Source of the DNA: JAHWJR01 sp035942035
GTDB lineage: Bacteria; Actinomycetota; Acidimicrobiia; Acidimicrobiales; CADCSY01
Assembly: GCA_035942035.1 (NCBI GenBank)
Contig: DASZDK010000036.1
Coordinates: 1-28,709 of the forward strand
Direction of reading: 5' to 3'
Length of the DNA: 28,709 nt
Below the pieces are notes generated by a model, which did not search any database, was not told where the DNA came from, and worked only from the letters and a program-made list of their open reading frames with translations. Shown in pieces: positions 17,168-23,937 of the stretch (positions are counted from its first letter, which is position 1; every line of letters begins with the position of its first letter). Position numbers and translations under genes: made by a program.

Positions 17168-17968
17168 TCAGAGCTCCTGCAGGCCCCACTCCGCCATCCC
17201 CTCGGGGCTGGTGGACGCCTCGGCGTAGCGACGCCTGGGGATGCGCCCCGCCCGGCGGGCCAACCATCCCGCCTCCACTCCCCTGCGCATGGCCTCGGCC
17301 ATCAGCACCGGCTCGCGGGCCCGGGTGACCGCGGTGGCCAGCAGCACGGCGTCACACCCCAGCTCCATGGCCATGGCGGCGTCGGAGGCGGTGCCGATGC
17401 CGGCGTCGAGGATCACCGGCACGGCCACCTGCTCGCGGATGATGGCCAGGTTGTACGGGTTGCGGATGCCCGAGCCGCTCCCGATGGGCGATCCGAGTGG
17501 CATCACCGCGGCGCAGCCCAGGCCCTCCAGCCGGCGAGCCAACACGGGGTCGTCGCTGGTGTAGGGCAGCACGATGAACCCGTCGTCGACCAGCTGCTCG
17601 GCGGCGTCGAGCAGCTCCACGGCGTCGGGGAGCAGGGTCCGGTCGTCCCCGATGACCTCCAGCTTCACCCAGTCGGTCTCGAACGCCTCCCGGGCCAGCT
17701 TGGCGGTGAGCACGGCGTCGCGGGCGGTGAAGCAGCCAGCGGTGTTGGGCAGCAGCTTGACCCCCCGGCGGGCCAGGACGTCGAGCACCGATCCCGACGC
17801 TGCGGGATCGACGCGGCGCAACGCCACCGTGGCCATCTCCGCCCCGGCCGCCTCCAGGGCGGCGTCGAGCACGTCGAGGCTGGCGGCGCCGCCGGTCCCG
17901 AGGATCAGCCGGGAGCCGAACTTCTCGCCGCCGATCACCAGCGGTTCGTCGATGTCGCTCATCGTCAT
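17168..17968 (-). CDS. thiG: Thiazole synthase ThiG
   Basis: A 266-aa enzyme condensing deoxyxylulose 5-phosphate, dehydroglycine and ThiS-thiocarboxylate into the thiazole phosphate. Motifs: FGSRLILGTGG, ALRRVD, LLPNTAGCFTARDAVLTAKLARE, the Schiff-base lysine in DWVKLEVIGD, LPYTSDDPVLARRL, MPLGSPIGSGSGIRNPYNL, ILDAGIGTASDAAMAMELGCDAVLLATAVTRA. The ATG at 17968 overlaps the thiS stop as ATGA; an upstream GGAGG lies inside thiS. Translation is thus coupled to its sulfur-carrier partner. Confidence 0.95.
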   Translation of the reverse strand: MTMSDIDEPLVIGGEKFGSRLILGTGGAASLDVLDAALEAAGAEMATVALRRVDPAASGSVLDVLARRGVKLLPNTAGCFTARDAVLTAKLAREAFETDWVKLEVIGDDRTLLPDAVELLDAAEQLVDDGFIVLPYTSDDPVLARRLEGLGCAAVMPLGSPIGSGSGIRNPYNLAIIREQVAVPVILDAGIGTASDAAMAMELGCDAVLLATAVTRAREPVLMAEAMRRGVEAGWLARRAGRIPRRRYAEASTSPEGMAEWGLQEL

Positions 17969-18165
17969 CCTCCCTGCATGGCGCCCAGCAGCTCCACCCG
18001 GTCGCCGTCGTGCAGCGGCGTCGCCGGCCAGGCGCTGCGGGGCACGACCTCACCGTTGACCGCCACCGCCACCCCCCTCGGCCCCACCCCCATGCCGCCG
18101 GCGAGGTCGTCCACGCTGCAGTCCTGGGCCACGCTGCGGTCCTCGCCGTTGACCGTCACCTTCAC
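17965..18165 (-). CDS. thiS: Sulfur carrier protein ThiS
   Basis: A 66-aa ubiquitin-like protein ending in the required Gly-Gly (LLGAMQGG), whose C-terminus is thiocarboxylated and gives sulfur to ThiG. The start MKVTVNGED and the segment VAVAVNGEVVPRSAW are typical. GTG 18165 overlaps the thiO stop as GTGA, and its own stop overlaps thiG as ATGA. Activation needs an adenylyltransferase (ThiF/MoeB type), which is not encoded in this operon. Confidence 0.93.
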   Translation of the reverse strand: MKVTVNGEDRSVAQDCSVDDLAGGMGVGPRGVAVAVNGEVVPRSAWPATPLHDGDRVELLGAMQGG

Positions 18166-19268
18166 CGGGACAACACCTTGTCGAAGCGCCGCGGGGAGAA
18201 CGGCGCCATGCCCGCGGGGAGCTCCCCCGTTTCCAGCAGGTCCACGACGGCCTCGGCGGTGACCGGCGCCAGCAGGATGCCGTTGCGGTAATGACCGGTG
18301 GCGGCCACCAGCCGGTCCACGGCGGTGGGCCCGACGACCGGGGCGTTGTCGGGCGTGCCCGGCCGCAGGCCCGCCGCCGCCTCGACGAGGGCGAGCTCGG
18401 CCACGTCGGGGACCAGCTCCAGGGCGGCCCGGAGCAGGTCGTGCACCGCTCCCCCGGTGACCTCGGTGTCGAACCCGCGCTCCTCGACGGTGGCCCCGAT
18501 CACCAGCTCACCGCCGGCCCGCGGCACCAGGTAGGCGTCGACGCCGCGCACGTTGCGCTCGATCGGGAGCGGGCCGGGCCCGCCACGCAGGCGCACGATC
18601 TGGCCCTTGACCGGGCGCACCGAGCGCCCGCAGGCAGCGGCTGCTCCCGCCACCTGGCCCGACCAGCACCCGGCGGCGAGGACCACGACGTCGCCCGTCT
18701 CCTTGCCCCCGCCCTCGAGGATCACCGCCGGGGCCTCGACGGCCACCACCCGTTCCGGGAGGAACCGCACCGCCGCGCGCCGGCACGCCTCCAGCAGGGC
18801 GGCGACCAGCCGGCGAGGATCGACCTGGTGGTCGCCTGCCACCAGCGCGCCTCCCCGCACGGTGGGCGCCAAACCCGGCTCGAGGCGGCGCAGCTCCCGG
18901 CTCCGCAGGCGCTCGACGTCGAGACCGAGACCGCGCTGGTAAGCGACCAGCTCGTCGAGGGCGGCCAGGTCATCGGCGTCGCGAGCGACGGTCACCGTGC
19001 CGCACGACCGGTACCCGGTGCCGGCGCCGGTCAGCTCCTCGAGCTCGGCGACGAAGCGGGGGTAGCGCCGGGCCGACTCGAGGTTGAGCTCGAGCAGCGC
19101 CTCCTCGCCGTAGTGGACCTCGGTGACGGGAGCAAGCATCCCGGCCGCCACCGCCGACGCGCCGCTCCCGGGCGCCGGGTCGACGACGGTGACGCTCATT
19201 CCCCGGCTCGCCGCCCGCCAGGCGGTGCTCAGCCCGATGACGCCGCCACCGACCACCACCACCCTCAC
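18162..19268 (-). CDS. thiO: Glycine oxidase ThiO
   Basis: A 368-aa FAD-dependent amine oxidase of the DAO family that oxidises glycine to the dehydroglycine used by ThiG. The N-terminal Rossmann motif VVVVGGGVIGLSTAWRAASR is followed by VVDPAPGSGASAVAAGMLAP. VVLAAGCWSGQVAG, YLVPRAGGELVIGATVEERGFD, LRPGTPDNAPVVGP and ATGHYRNGILLAPVTAE are all characteristic. GTG 19268 overlaps the stop of thiE as GTGA. Using O2-dependent ThiO instead of the radical enzyme ThiH indicates an aerobic thiazole branch. Confidence 0.92.
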   Translation of the reverse strand: MRVVVVGGGVIGLSTAWRAASRGMSVTVVDPAPGSGASAVAAGMLAPVTEVHYGEEALLELNLESARRYPRFVAELEELTGAGTGYRSCGTVTVARDADDLAALDELVAYQRGLGLDVERLRSRELRRLEPGLAPTVRGGALVAGDHQVDPRRLVAALLEACRRAAVRFLPERVVAVEAPAVILEGGGKETGDVVVLAAGCWSGQVAGAAAACGRSVRPVKGQIVRLRGGPGPLPIERNVRGVDAYLVPRAGGELVIGATVEERGFDTEVTGGAVHDLLRAALELVPDVAELALVEAAAGLRPGTPDNAPVVGPTAVDRLVAATGHYRNGILLAPVTAEAVVDLLETGELPAGMAPFSPRRFDKVLSR

Positions 19269-19924
19269 CGCTGGCTCCAGCCGTCGAGGGTGGCCATCAG
19301 CTCCTCGGTCGCCACCCCGGCGTCGGGTGCGGCGAACACGGCGCCCGACACGGCCACGCCGTGGCACCCGGCGTCGAGCAGCTCCGGCAGCCGTTCGGCG
19401 GTGACCCCGCCCACGCCGACGACGGGGATGGCCACCGCCGACGCCACCCGCCCGACGCCCGAGGGTCCCAACGGCTCGGGCAGGCCCTGCTTGGTGGAGG
19501 TGGCGTAGGCCGGGCCCACACCGAGATAGGTGGCGCCCTCGGCCTCGGCCCGCCGAGCGGCCTCCGCGTCGCGACAGGTGGCCCCGACCACGGCGCACGG
19601 GCCCAGCACCCGGCGCACGGCCGCCACCGGGAGATCGTCGTCGCCCACGTGGACGCCGTCGGCACCCACGGCTCGGGCCAGGTCGGCCCGGTCGTTCAGC
19701 ACCAGGCGGGCGCCGGCCCGGCGGCAGCGCTCGGACACCACCTCGGCCAGCGACCACCGCGCCCGGTCACTTCTACCCTTGACCCGGAGCTGGATCAGCG
19801 GGGCGCCTGCCTGCAACACCTGCTCGACGACGGCCACCACGAACCCGGGGTCGCCCGCCGGCGTGACCAGGTGGAGGCGGGCCAGGTCCGGGCCCGCCTG
19901 GAGCTCAGCCGCCGTCGTGGCCAA
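19265..19924 (-). CDS. thiE: Thiamine-phosphate synthase ThiE
   Basis: A 219-aa TIM barrel that joins HMP-PP and thiazole phosphate to give thiamine phosphate. Canonical features: LIQLRVKGRS, LVLNDRADLARAVGADGVHVGDDDLP, VVGATCRD, the pyrophosphate loop LGVGPAYATSTKQGLPEPLG and VVGVGGVTAERLPELLDAG. The GTG at 19924 overlaps the end of thiC by 20 nt and is the only suitable start before the conserved LARLHLVTP. Of the two ThiE-fold genes in the operon, this one has the synthase-type residues. Confidence 0.9.
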   Translation of the reverse strand: MATTAAELQAGPDLARLHLVTPAGDPGFVVAVVEQVLQAGAPLIQLRVKGRSDRARWSLAEVVSERCRRAGARLVLNDRADLARAVGADGVHVGDDDLPVAAVRRVLGPCAVVGATCRDAEAARRAEAEGATYLGVGPAYATSTKQGLPEPLGPSGVGRVASAVAIPVVGVGGVTAERLPELLDAGCHGVAVSGAVFAAPDAGVATEELMATLDGWSQR

Positions 19925-21644
19925 CGTCGGCCACCGCCCGGTTGCGCAGGTCGCTTCCGACGTCGGTCACCGCCGCCCGGTTGCGCAGCTCGAGGCCGAG
20001 GTCGGTCACCGCCGCTCGATCGCGCACCTCCTGGCTGATGCGCATGGAGCAGAACTTGGGCCCGCACATGGAGCAGAAGTGCGCCGACTTGGCGGCGTCG
20101 GCAGGAAGGGTGGCGTCGTGGTACGCCCGAGCCGTCCCCGGGTCGAGGGCCAAGTTGAACTGGTCCTCCCACCGGAACTCGAAGCGGGCCTTCGACAGCG
20201 CGTCGTCCCACACCTGGGCGCCGGGGTGGCCCTTGGCCAGGTCGGCGGCATGGGCGGCGATCTTGTAGGCGATCATGCCTTCCTTGACGTCCTGGCGGTC
20301 CGGCAGCCCGAGGTGCTCCTTGGGGGTGACGTAACACAGCATGGCCGTGCCGTGCATGCCGATGGTGGCGGCGCCGATGGCTGAGGTGATGTGGTCGTAC
20401 CCGGGCGCCACGTCGGTGGTGAGCGGGCCCAGCGTGTAGAAGGGCGCCTCGTCGCAGACCTCGATCTGGCGGCGCACGTTCTCCTCGATCTTGTGCAGCG
20501 GCACGTGGCCGGGGCCCTCGACCATCACCTGCACGTCGGCGGCCCACGCCCGCCGGGTGAGCTCACCGAGGGTCTCCAGCTCGGCGAACTGGGCGGCGTC
20601 GTTGGCATCGGCGATCGACCCGGGACGCAACCCGTCGCCCAGCGAGAAGGCCACGTCGTAGGCGGCCATGAGCTCGCACAGCTCGTCGAAGTGGGTGTAG
20701 AGGAAGTTCTCCTTGCCATGCGCCATGCACCAGGCGGCGAGGATGGAGCCACCGCGGCTCACGATGCCGGTGACCCGGCGGGCGGTCAGGTCGACGTAGC
20801 CGGCCAGCACGCCGGCGTGGACGGTGACGTAGTCGACGCCCTGCTCCGCCTGCTCGATCAGCGTGTCCCGGTAGATCTCCCAGGTGAGCTCCTCGGCTTG
20901 GCCGTCGACCTTCTCCAGCGCCTGGTAGATCGGCACCGTACCGAGCGGCACCGGCGAGTTGCGGATGACCCACTCCCGGGTGGTGTGGATCTCCGGACCG
21001 GTGGAGAGGTCCATGATCGTGTCGGCACCCCAGCGGGTGGCCCAGGACAGCTTCTCGACCTCCTCGTCGATGGACGAGGTCACTGCCGAGTTCCCGATGT
21101 TGGCGTTGACCTTCACGAGGAACTGCCGTCCGATCACCATGGGCTCGGACTCGGGGTGGTTCACGTTGGCCGGGAGGATGGCCCGTCCCCGAGCGATCTC
21201 GGAGCGCACCAGCTCCGGCTCGACGCCTTCGCGGATGGCCACGAACTCCATCTCCGGGGTGATCTCGCCGCGACGGGCGTAGTGCATCTGGGTGACGGTC
21301 GCCCCCGGCCGGGCCCGCACGATCGGGGAACGCCGGCCCTCGAACTGGCGCTCGACACCGCCTCGCCGGGCCGCCGACCGGCCGTCGTCGCGGCCCTGGA
21401 CCGGCCGGCCGGTGTAGGCCTCGACATCGCCTCGTCCGAGGATCCACTCGCCACGCAGGGGCGCGAGCCCCACCGAGGGCTCACTGCCCGGCCCACTGGT
21501 GTCGTACAGGCGCACCGGGAGGTTCCCGACGGGACCGCCGGGACCGTCGGTGGCATGCAGCGCCACCTCGCGGAACGGCACTCGCACCCCCGGGCGCGAC
21601 CCGTTCACGTACCGCTTCTGCTGTGCCAACACGTCATCGGCCAC
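19905..21644 (-). CDS. thiC: Phosphomethylpyrimidine synthase ThiC
   Basis: A 579-aa radical-SAM enzyme converting aminoimidazole ribotide to HMP phosphate. The core is well conserved: RRGEITPEMEFVAIREG, ILPANVNHPESEPMVIG, VNANIGNSAVTSSI, ADTIMDLSTG, VPIYQAL, GVDYVTVHAGVL, RGGSILAAWC, SLGDGLRPGS, MVEGPGHVP, LTTDVAPGYDHI and YVTPKEHLGLP. The [4Fe-4S] motif CSMCGPKFC uses Cys at about 524, 527 and 532. GTG 21644 has GGAGGGAG just upstream, inside the riboswitch. The last ~40 residues are an unusual imperfect 13-aa tandem repeat beyond the normal end. Confidence 0.95.
   Translation of the reverse strand: MADDVLAQQKRYVNGSRPGVRVPFREVALHATDGPGGPVGNLPVRLYDTSGPGSEPSVGLAPLRGEWILGRGDVEAYTGRPVQGRDDGRSAARRGGVERQFEGRRSPIVRARPGATVTQMHYARRGEITPEMEFVAIREGVEPELVRSEIARGRAILPANVNHPESEPMVIGRQFLVKVNANIGNSAVTSSIDEEVEKLSWATRWGADTIMDLSTGPEIHTTREWVIRNSPVPLGTVPIYQALEKVDGQAEELTWEIYRDTLIEQAEQGVDYVTVHAGVLAGYVDLTARRVTGIVSRGGSILAAWCMAHGKENFLYTHFDELCELMAAYDVAFSLGDGLRPGSIADANDAAQFAELETLGELTRRAWAADVQVMVEGPGHVPLHKIEENVRRQIEVCDEAPFYTLGPLTTDVAPGYDHITSAIGAATIGMHGTAMLCYVTPKEHLGLPDRQDVKEGMIAYKIAAHAADLAKGHPGAQVWDDALSKARFEFRWEDQFNLALDPGTARAYHDATLPADAAKSAHFCSMCGPKFCSMRISQEVRDRAAVTDLGLELRNRAAVTDVGSDLRNRAVADVGHDGG
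19914..20027 (-). repeat. 39-bp tandem repeat at the 3' end of thiC
   Basis: Two 39-bp units (19950-19988 and 19989-20027) and a 36-bp third (19914-19949) encode RDRAAVTDLGLEL, RNRAAVTDVGSDL and RNRAVADVGHD. They follow the conserved SMRISQEV, so they extend the ThiC C-terminus. Confidence 0.85.
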
Positions 21645-21647
21645 GAT

Positions 21648-21731
21648 GCTCCCTCCGCCGGCATTATCCGGATCAGGTTCACGGTCGGCCCCCGCAGGGA
21701 CCCTCTCAGCCCGGTGCGTCCGAGCTCCCGT
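21648..21731 (-). promoter_or_regulatory. TPP riboswitch (THI box) upstream of thiC
   Basis: Read on the - strand, CTGAGA (21709-21704) in a GGGCTGAGAGGG context, then CCTGATCCGGATAATGCC, then GGCGGAGGGAGC match the conserved core of the thiamine-pyrophosphate aptamer. GAGC at the 3' end can pair with GCTC in the 5' GGGAGCTCGG, forming the closing helix. The same 3' strand contains the purine-rich thiC ribosome binding site 5-6 nt before GTG 21644. TPP binding should therefore hide the start site (translational control) for the whole thi operon. Confidence 0.95.
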
Positions 21732-21740
21732 CTTGGCACC

Positions 21741-21746
21741 GTTCTA
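21741..21746 (-). promoter_or_regulatory. -10 box (TAGAAC) for the thi operon
   Basis: TAGAAC on the - strand would start transcription about 7 nt downstream, just before the riboswitch helix. No convincing -35 was found. Confidence 0.4.
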
Positions 21747-21791
21747 GCACGCAGCGAGGGCGACTCATCCGCTGCGCTCGGGCGGGAACGC

Positions 21792-21823
21792 GAGAAGGGG
21801 CCGCCCGGAGGCGACCCCTTCTC
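21792..21823 (-). terminator. Strong hairpin terminator after rpf
   Basis: GAGAAGGGG (21792-21800) and CCCCTTCTC (21815-21823) are perfect arms. CGCC and GGCG continue the stem to a 4-nt loop. In the - strand RNA the one odd position is a G-U pair, while in + strand RNA it would be a C-A mismatch, so it serves the - strand. It begins about 32 nt after the rpf stop and shields the thi promoter. No U tract follows. Confidence 0.8.
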
Positions 21824-21854
21824 ACGACGTCAGTGCGCTGGAGAGCGGTGCTCG

Positions 21855-22574
21855 TCAGCCGCAGTTGGGCCAGGGCGACGATCCCCGCTGCTGCGCGAGG
21901 GCGGCGGCCCGCTGGTCCTGCTCAGCGGCGGAGGCGGCGGCCGGGTCTCCGCTGCCGCCCACCGACTCCCAGGTCTGCTGGTCGAACTGATAGGCGCCGC
22001 GGTACTTGCCGCTGGAGGACACCGCCCCGTAGTTCCCGCCCGACTCGCACTGGCGGATGGAGTCGAGGTTGGTTCCTCCGCTCGATTGCGGCCGCTGCGA
22101 CGTCGCCGCCACCTGCCGAGGAGCGGTGGTCGGCGTCGACGTGGCGCCCCTCGTGGAGGACGCGGAAGCACCCGAGGACGTGGCGGTCTTGGTGGTCTTG
22201 GCGGTCTTGGCGGGCGTGGAGGTCGCGGACGCCTTTGCCGCCGGCGCCGGCGCCGGCACCGGGCAGTCGCCCGTGCCGGGCTCGGGAAGGGCCAGCACCC
22301 AGCCCTCGATGATGATGTCGGGGTCGGTGACGAGGCCGCGGTTGAGCTCGAACACCTCGACCCATCGGTCGGCATTTCCGAGCTCGCACAGGGCGATCCG
22401 GGACAGGGACTCGCGAGGCGCCACCGTGTGCACGGTTGCCTCCGGCGGTGCTGGCGGGGCCGGCACCTCGGCCGCCGGCGTCGCCGGCGGCGGCGGGGGC
22501 GGAGCCTCGATGTGGGCGGGCGCCGGGGTGGGGGCCGAAACGGCCATGGCCGCAGCCATCAGGATGGCACTCAT
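21855..22574 (-). CDS. Resuscitation-promoting factor with N-terminal LysM
   Basis: A 239-aa secreted peptidoglycan-cleaving protein. The ATG at 22574 has GGAAGGA upstream. Residues 1-20 are a short hydrophobic export signal lacking the usual basic residues; an in-frame ATG 18 nt earlier is an alternative. Residues 22-45 are Pro/Ala-rich, 47-97 a LysM-like domain (VHTVAPRESLSRIA to IIIEGWVLALP), 98-167 a Thr/Ser/Ala/Lys linker, and 168-239 the Rpf transglycosylase domain: NLDSIRQCESGGNYGAV with catalytic Glu177, GAYQFDQQTWESVGG and Cys176/Cys238 for a disulfide. LysM precedes Rpf here, whereas many homologues have the reverse order. Confidence 0.87.
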   Translation of the reverse strand: MSAILMAAAMAVSAPTPAPAHIEAPPPPPPATPAAEVPAPPAPPEATVHTVAPRESLSRIALCELGNADRWVEVFELNRGLVTDPDIIIEGWVLALPEPGTGDCPVPAPAPAAKASATSTPAKTAKTTKTATSSGASASSTRGATSTPTTAPRQVAATSQRPQSSGGTNLDSIRQCESGGNYGAVSSSGKYRGAYQFDQQTWESVGGSGDPAAASAAEQDQRAAALAQQRGSSPWPNCG

Positions 22575-22771
22575 AGGCAGGGTTCCTTCCATTGGGGGGG
22601 ACACGGGCGACTGACCAGGACTTCGGGCGCGCGGCAAGGCGGTGGGATTTGAGGGATCCAGCGTCCGGCCGGTGGCCTGGTGACCTCGTTGGGTCGTCCC
22701 GTGCTGGGAGCGCCCAGTCTGGCGGTTCGTCATCAATTTGCAACACGGTTCGGAAAAAGAACGACCTGAAA

Positions 22772-22785
22772 TTACATCCGTGTAA
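22772..22785. promoter_or_regulatory. Inverted repeat in the rpf/sbcD divergent promoter region
   Basis: TTACATCCGTGTAA has perfect 5-bp arms around TCCG. It lies 30 nt before the sbcD start and within the AT-richest part of this stretch, where an operator could act on one or both divergent genes. The binding protein is unknown. Confidence 0.35.
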
Positions 22786-22815
22786 CTGTCACCCCTCCTG
22801 CGCGACCATGGAGGC

Positions 22816-23937
22816 ATGAAGGTCGTCGCTCTCGGAGACGCGCACCTCGGTCGGTCCTACCTGCCCTACACCCGTGACGGGGTCAACGTGCGCGAGCTCG
22901 ACTTCGAGGCGTCGTTCGACGCCGCCGTCGACCTGGCCCTGGCCCAGCAACCCGACGTCCTGGTGTGGCTGGGCGACGTGTTCGACCATCCCCGCCCGAC
23001 GTACCGCTGCTTCCGGGTGGCCCAGCGGGCACTGACCCGGGTGCGTGAGCACGGGGTCGCCACCGTGGTCATCACCGGCAACCACGACACCCCCCGGCTC
23101 CCCGGCACGGGGAGCCCCTACGCCGCCCTGGCTGACACGTTCGGCGACGACTTCCACTTCGCCCACCGGATGGCCTACGAGCGCTTCGAGCTGCCCGGCC
23201 TGGTGGTCCATGCCGTCCCGCAGATGCTGACCGCCGAGGCCACGGTCGAGGCGCTCCGTCGAGCCGATGCCGAGCGCGACCTCGACCGCACCAACCTGCT
23301 GCTGGCCCACCCGCTGGTCCCATCGGTCGAACGCCGTTACGCCGACATCAACGAGATCGAGGTCGACGACGGGCTGCTGCGGGCCGACCTGGTGCTGCTG
23401 GGCCACTACCACGTCCACACCCAGGTCCGGCCCGGGGTGTGGTACGCCGGCTCCACCGACACCTTCACCTTCGCCGACGACCCCGGCCGGGCCAAAGGCA
23501 TCGTGGTCCTCGACACCGACACCGGCCGGTGCCGCCACCTGGCCCTGCCCGGGCAGCGGCCGCTGGTGACCCTGCCCACCGTCGAGGCGCTGGGCCTGTC
23601 GCCCGGCGAGGTGGCCGACCAGGTCCTCGAGCGGGCCGCGACCGTGCGTGAGGGGGCCGTGGCCCGGCTCTACCTGGAGGGCGTCGAGCCCGAGGCCTAT
23701 CGCCTGCTCGACCTCGAAGCCGTGCGGGCGGCGGCCGGCGCCGCCCTCCACCTGAAGCTCGAACCGCGCTTCGTCGACGCCGCCATGCCCGTCGACGACC
23801 TCGCCGACATGGCGTCGATGCCCACGCGGTGGGACGACTACGTCGACCACCAGGACCTCGCCGGCTTCGACCACCAGCAGCTGCGCCGGCTCGGTCACGA
23901 CTACCTGGTCCGGGCGGTGGAGGAGGCGGGGCCGTGA
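22816..23937 (+). CDS. sbcD: Nuclease SbcCD subunit D (Mre11-type phosphoesterase)
   Basis: A 373-aa metallophosphoesterase, the nuclease half of SbcCD, which opens hairpins and trims blocked DNA ends. Metal and catalytic motifs in order: GDAHLG (residues 7-12), LGDVFDH (52-58), GNHDTPR (88-94), LLLAHPLV and LGHYHVHTQ. The capping domain follows and the C-terminal helices would bind SbcC. ATG 22816 has GGAGG only one base upstream, which is too close to act normally; an in-frame alternative was not found. It overlaps sbcC as GTGA. Confidence 0.93.
   Translation: MKVVALGDAHLGRSYLPYTRDGVNVRELDFEASFDAAVDLALAQQPDVLVWLGDVFDHPRPTYRCFRVAQRALTRVREHGVATVVITGNHDTPRLPGTGSPYAALADTFGDDFHFAHRMAYERFELPGLVVHAVPQMLTAEATVEALRRADAERDLDRTNLLLAHPLVPSVERRYADINEIEVDDGLLRADLVLLGHYHVHTQVRPGVWYAGSTDTFTFADDPGRAKGIVVLDTDTGRCRHLALPGQRPLVTLPTVEALGLSPGEVADQVLERAATVREGAVARLYLEGVEPEAYRLLDLEAVRAAAGAALHLKLEPRFVDAAMPVDDLADMASMPTRWDDYVDHQDLAGFDHQQLRRLGHDYLVRAVEEAGP

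Noticed and set aside
21656..21731. Separate Rho-independent terminator within the thiC leader
   Set aside because: The pairing is explained by the TPP aptamer, and no U tract follows before the start codon.
22575..22740. c-di-AMP (ydaO-type) riboswitch in the rpf leader, common upstream of actinobacterial rpf genes
   Set aside because: The required GGGGUGAAU and the terminal CCGucAGCUaacc-like elements are absent. Only loosely similar C-rich stretches are seen.
22780..22791. CRP-type operator GTG...CAC in the sbcD upstream region
   Set aside because: The two halves are separated by 7 instead of 8 bases and the outer positions do not match TGTGA/TCACA.
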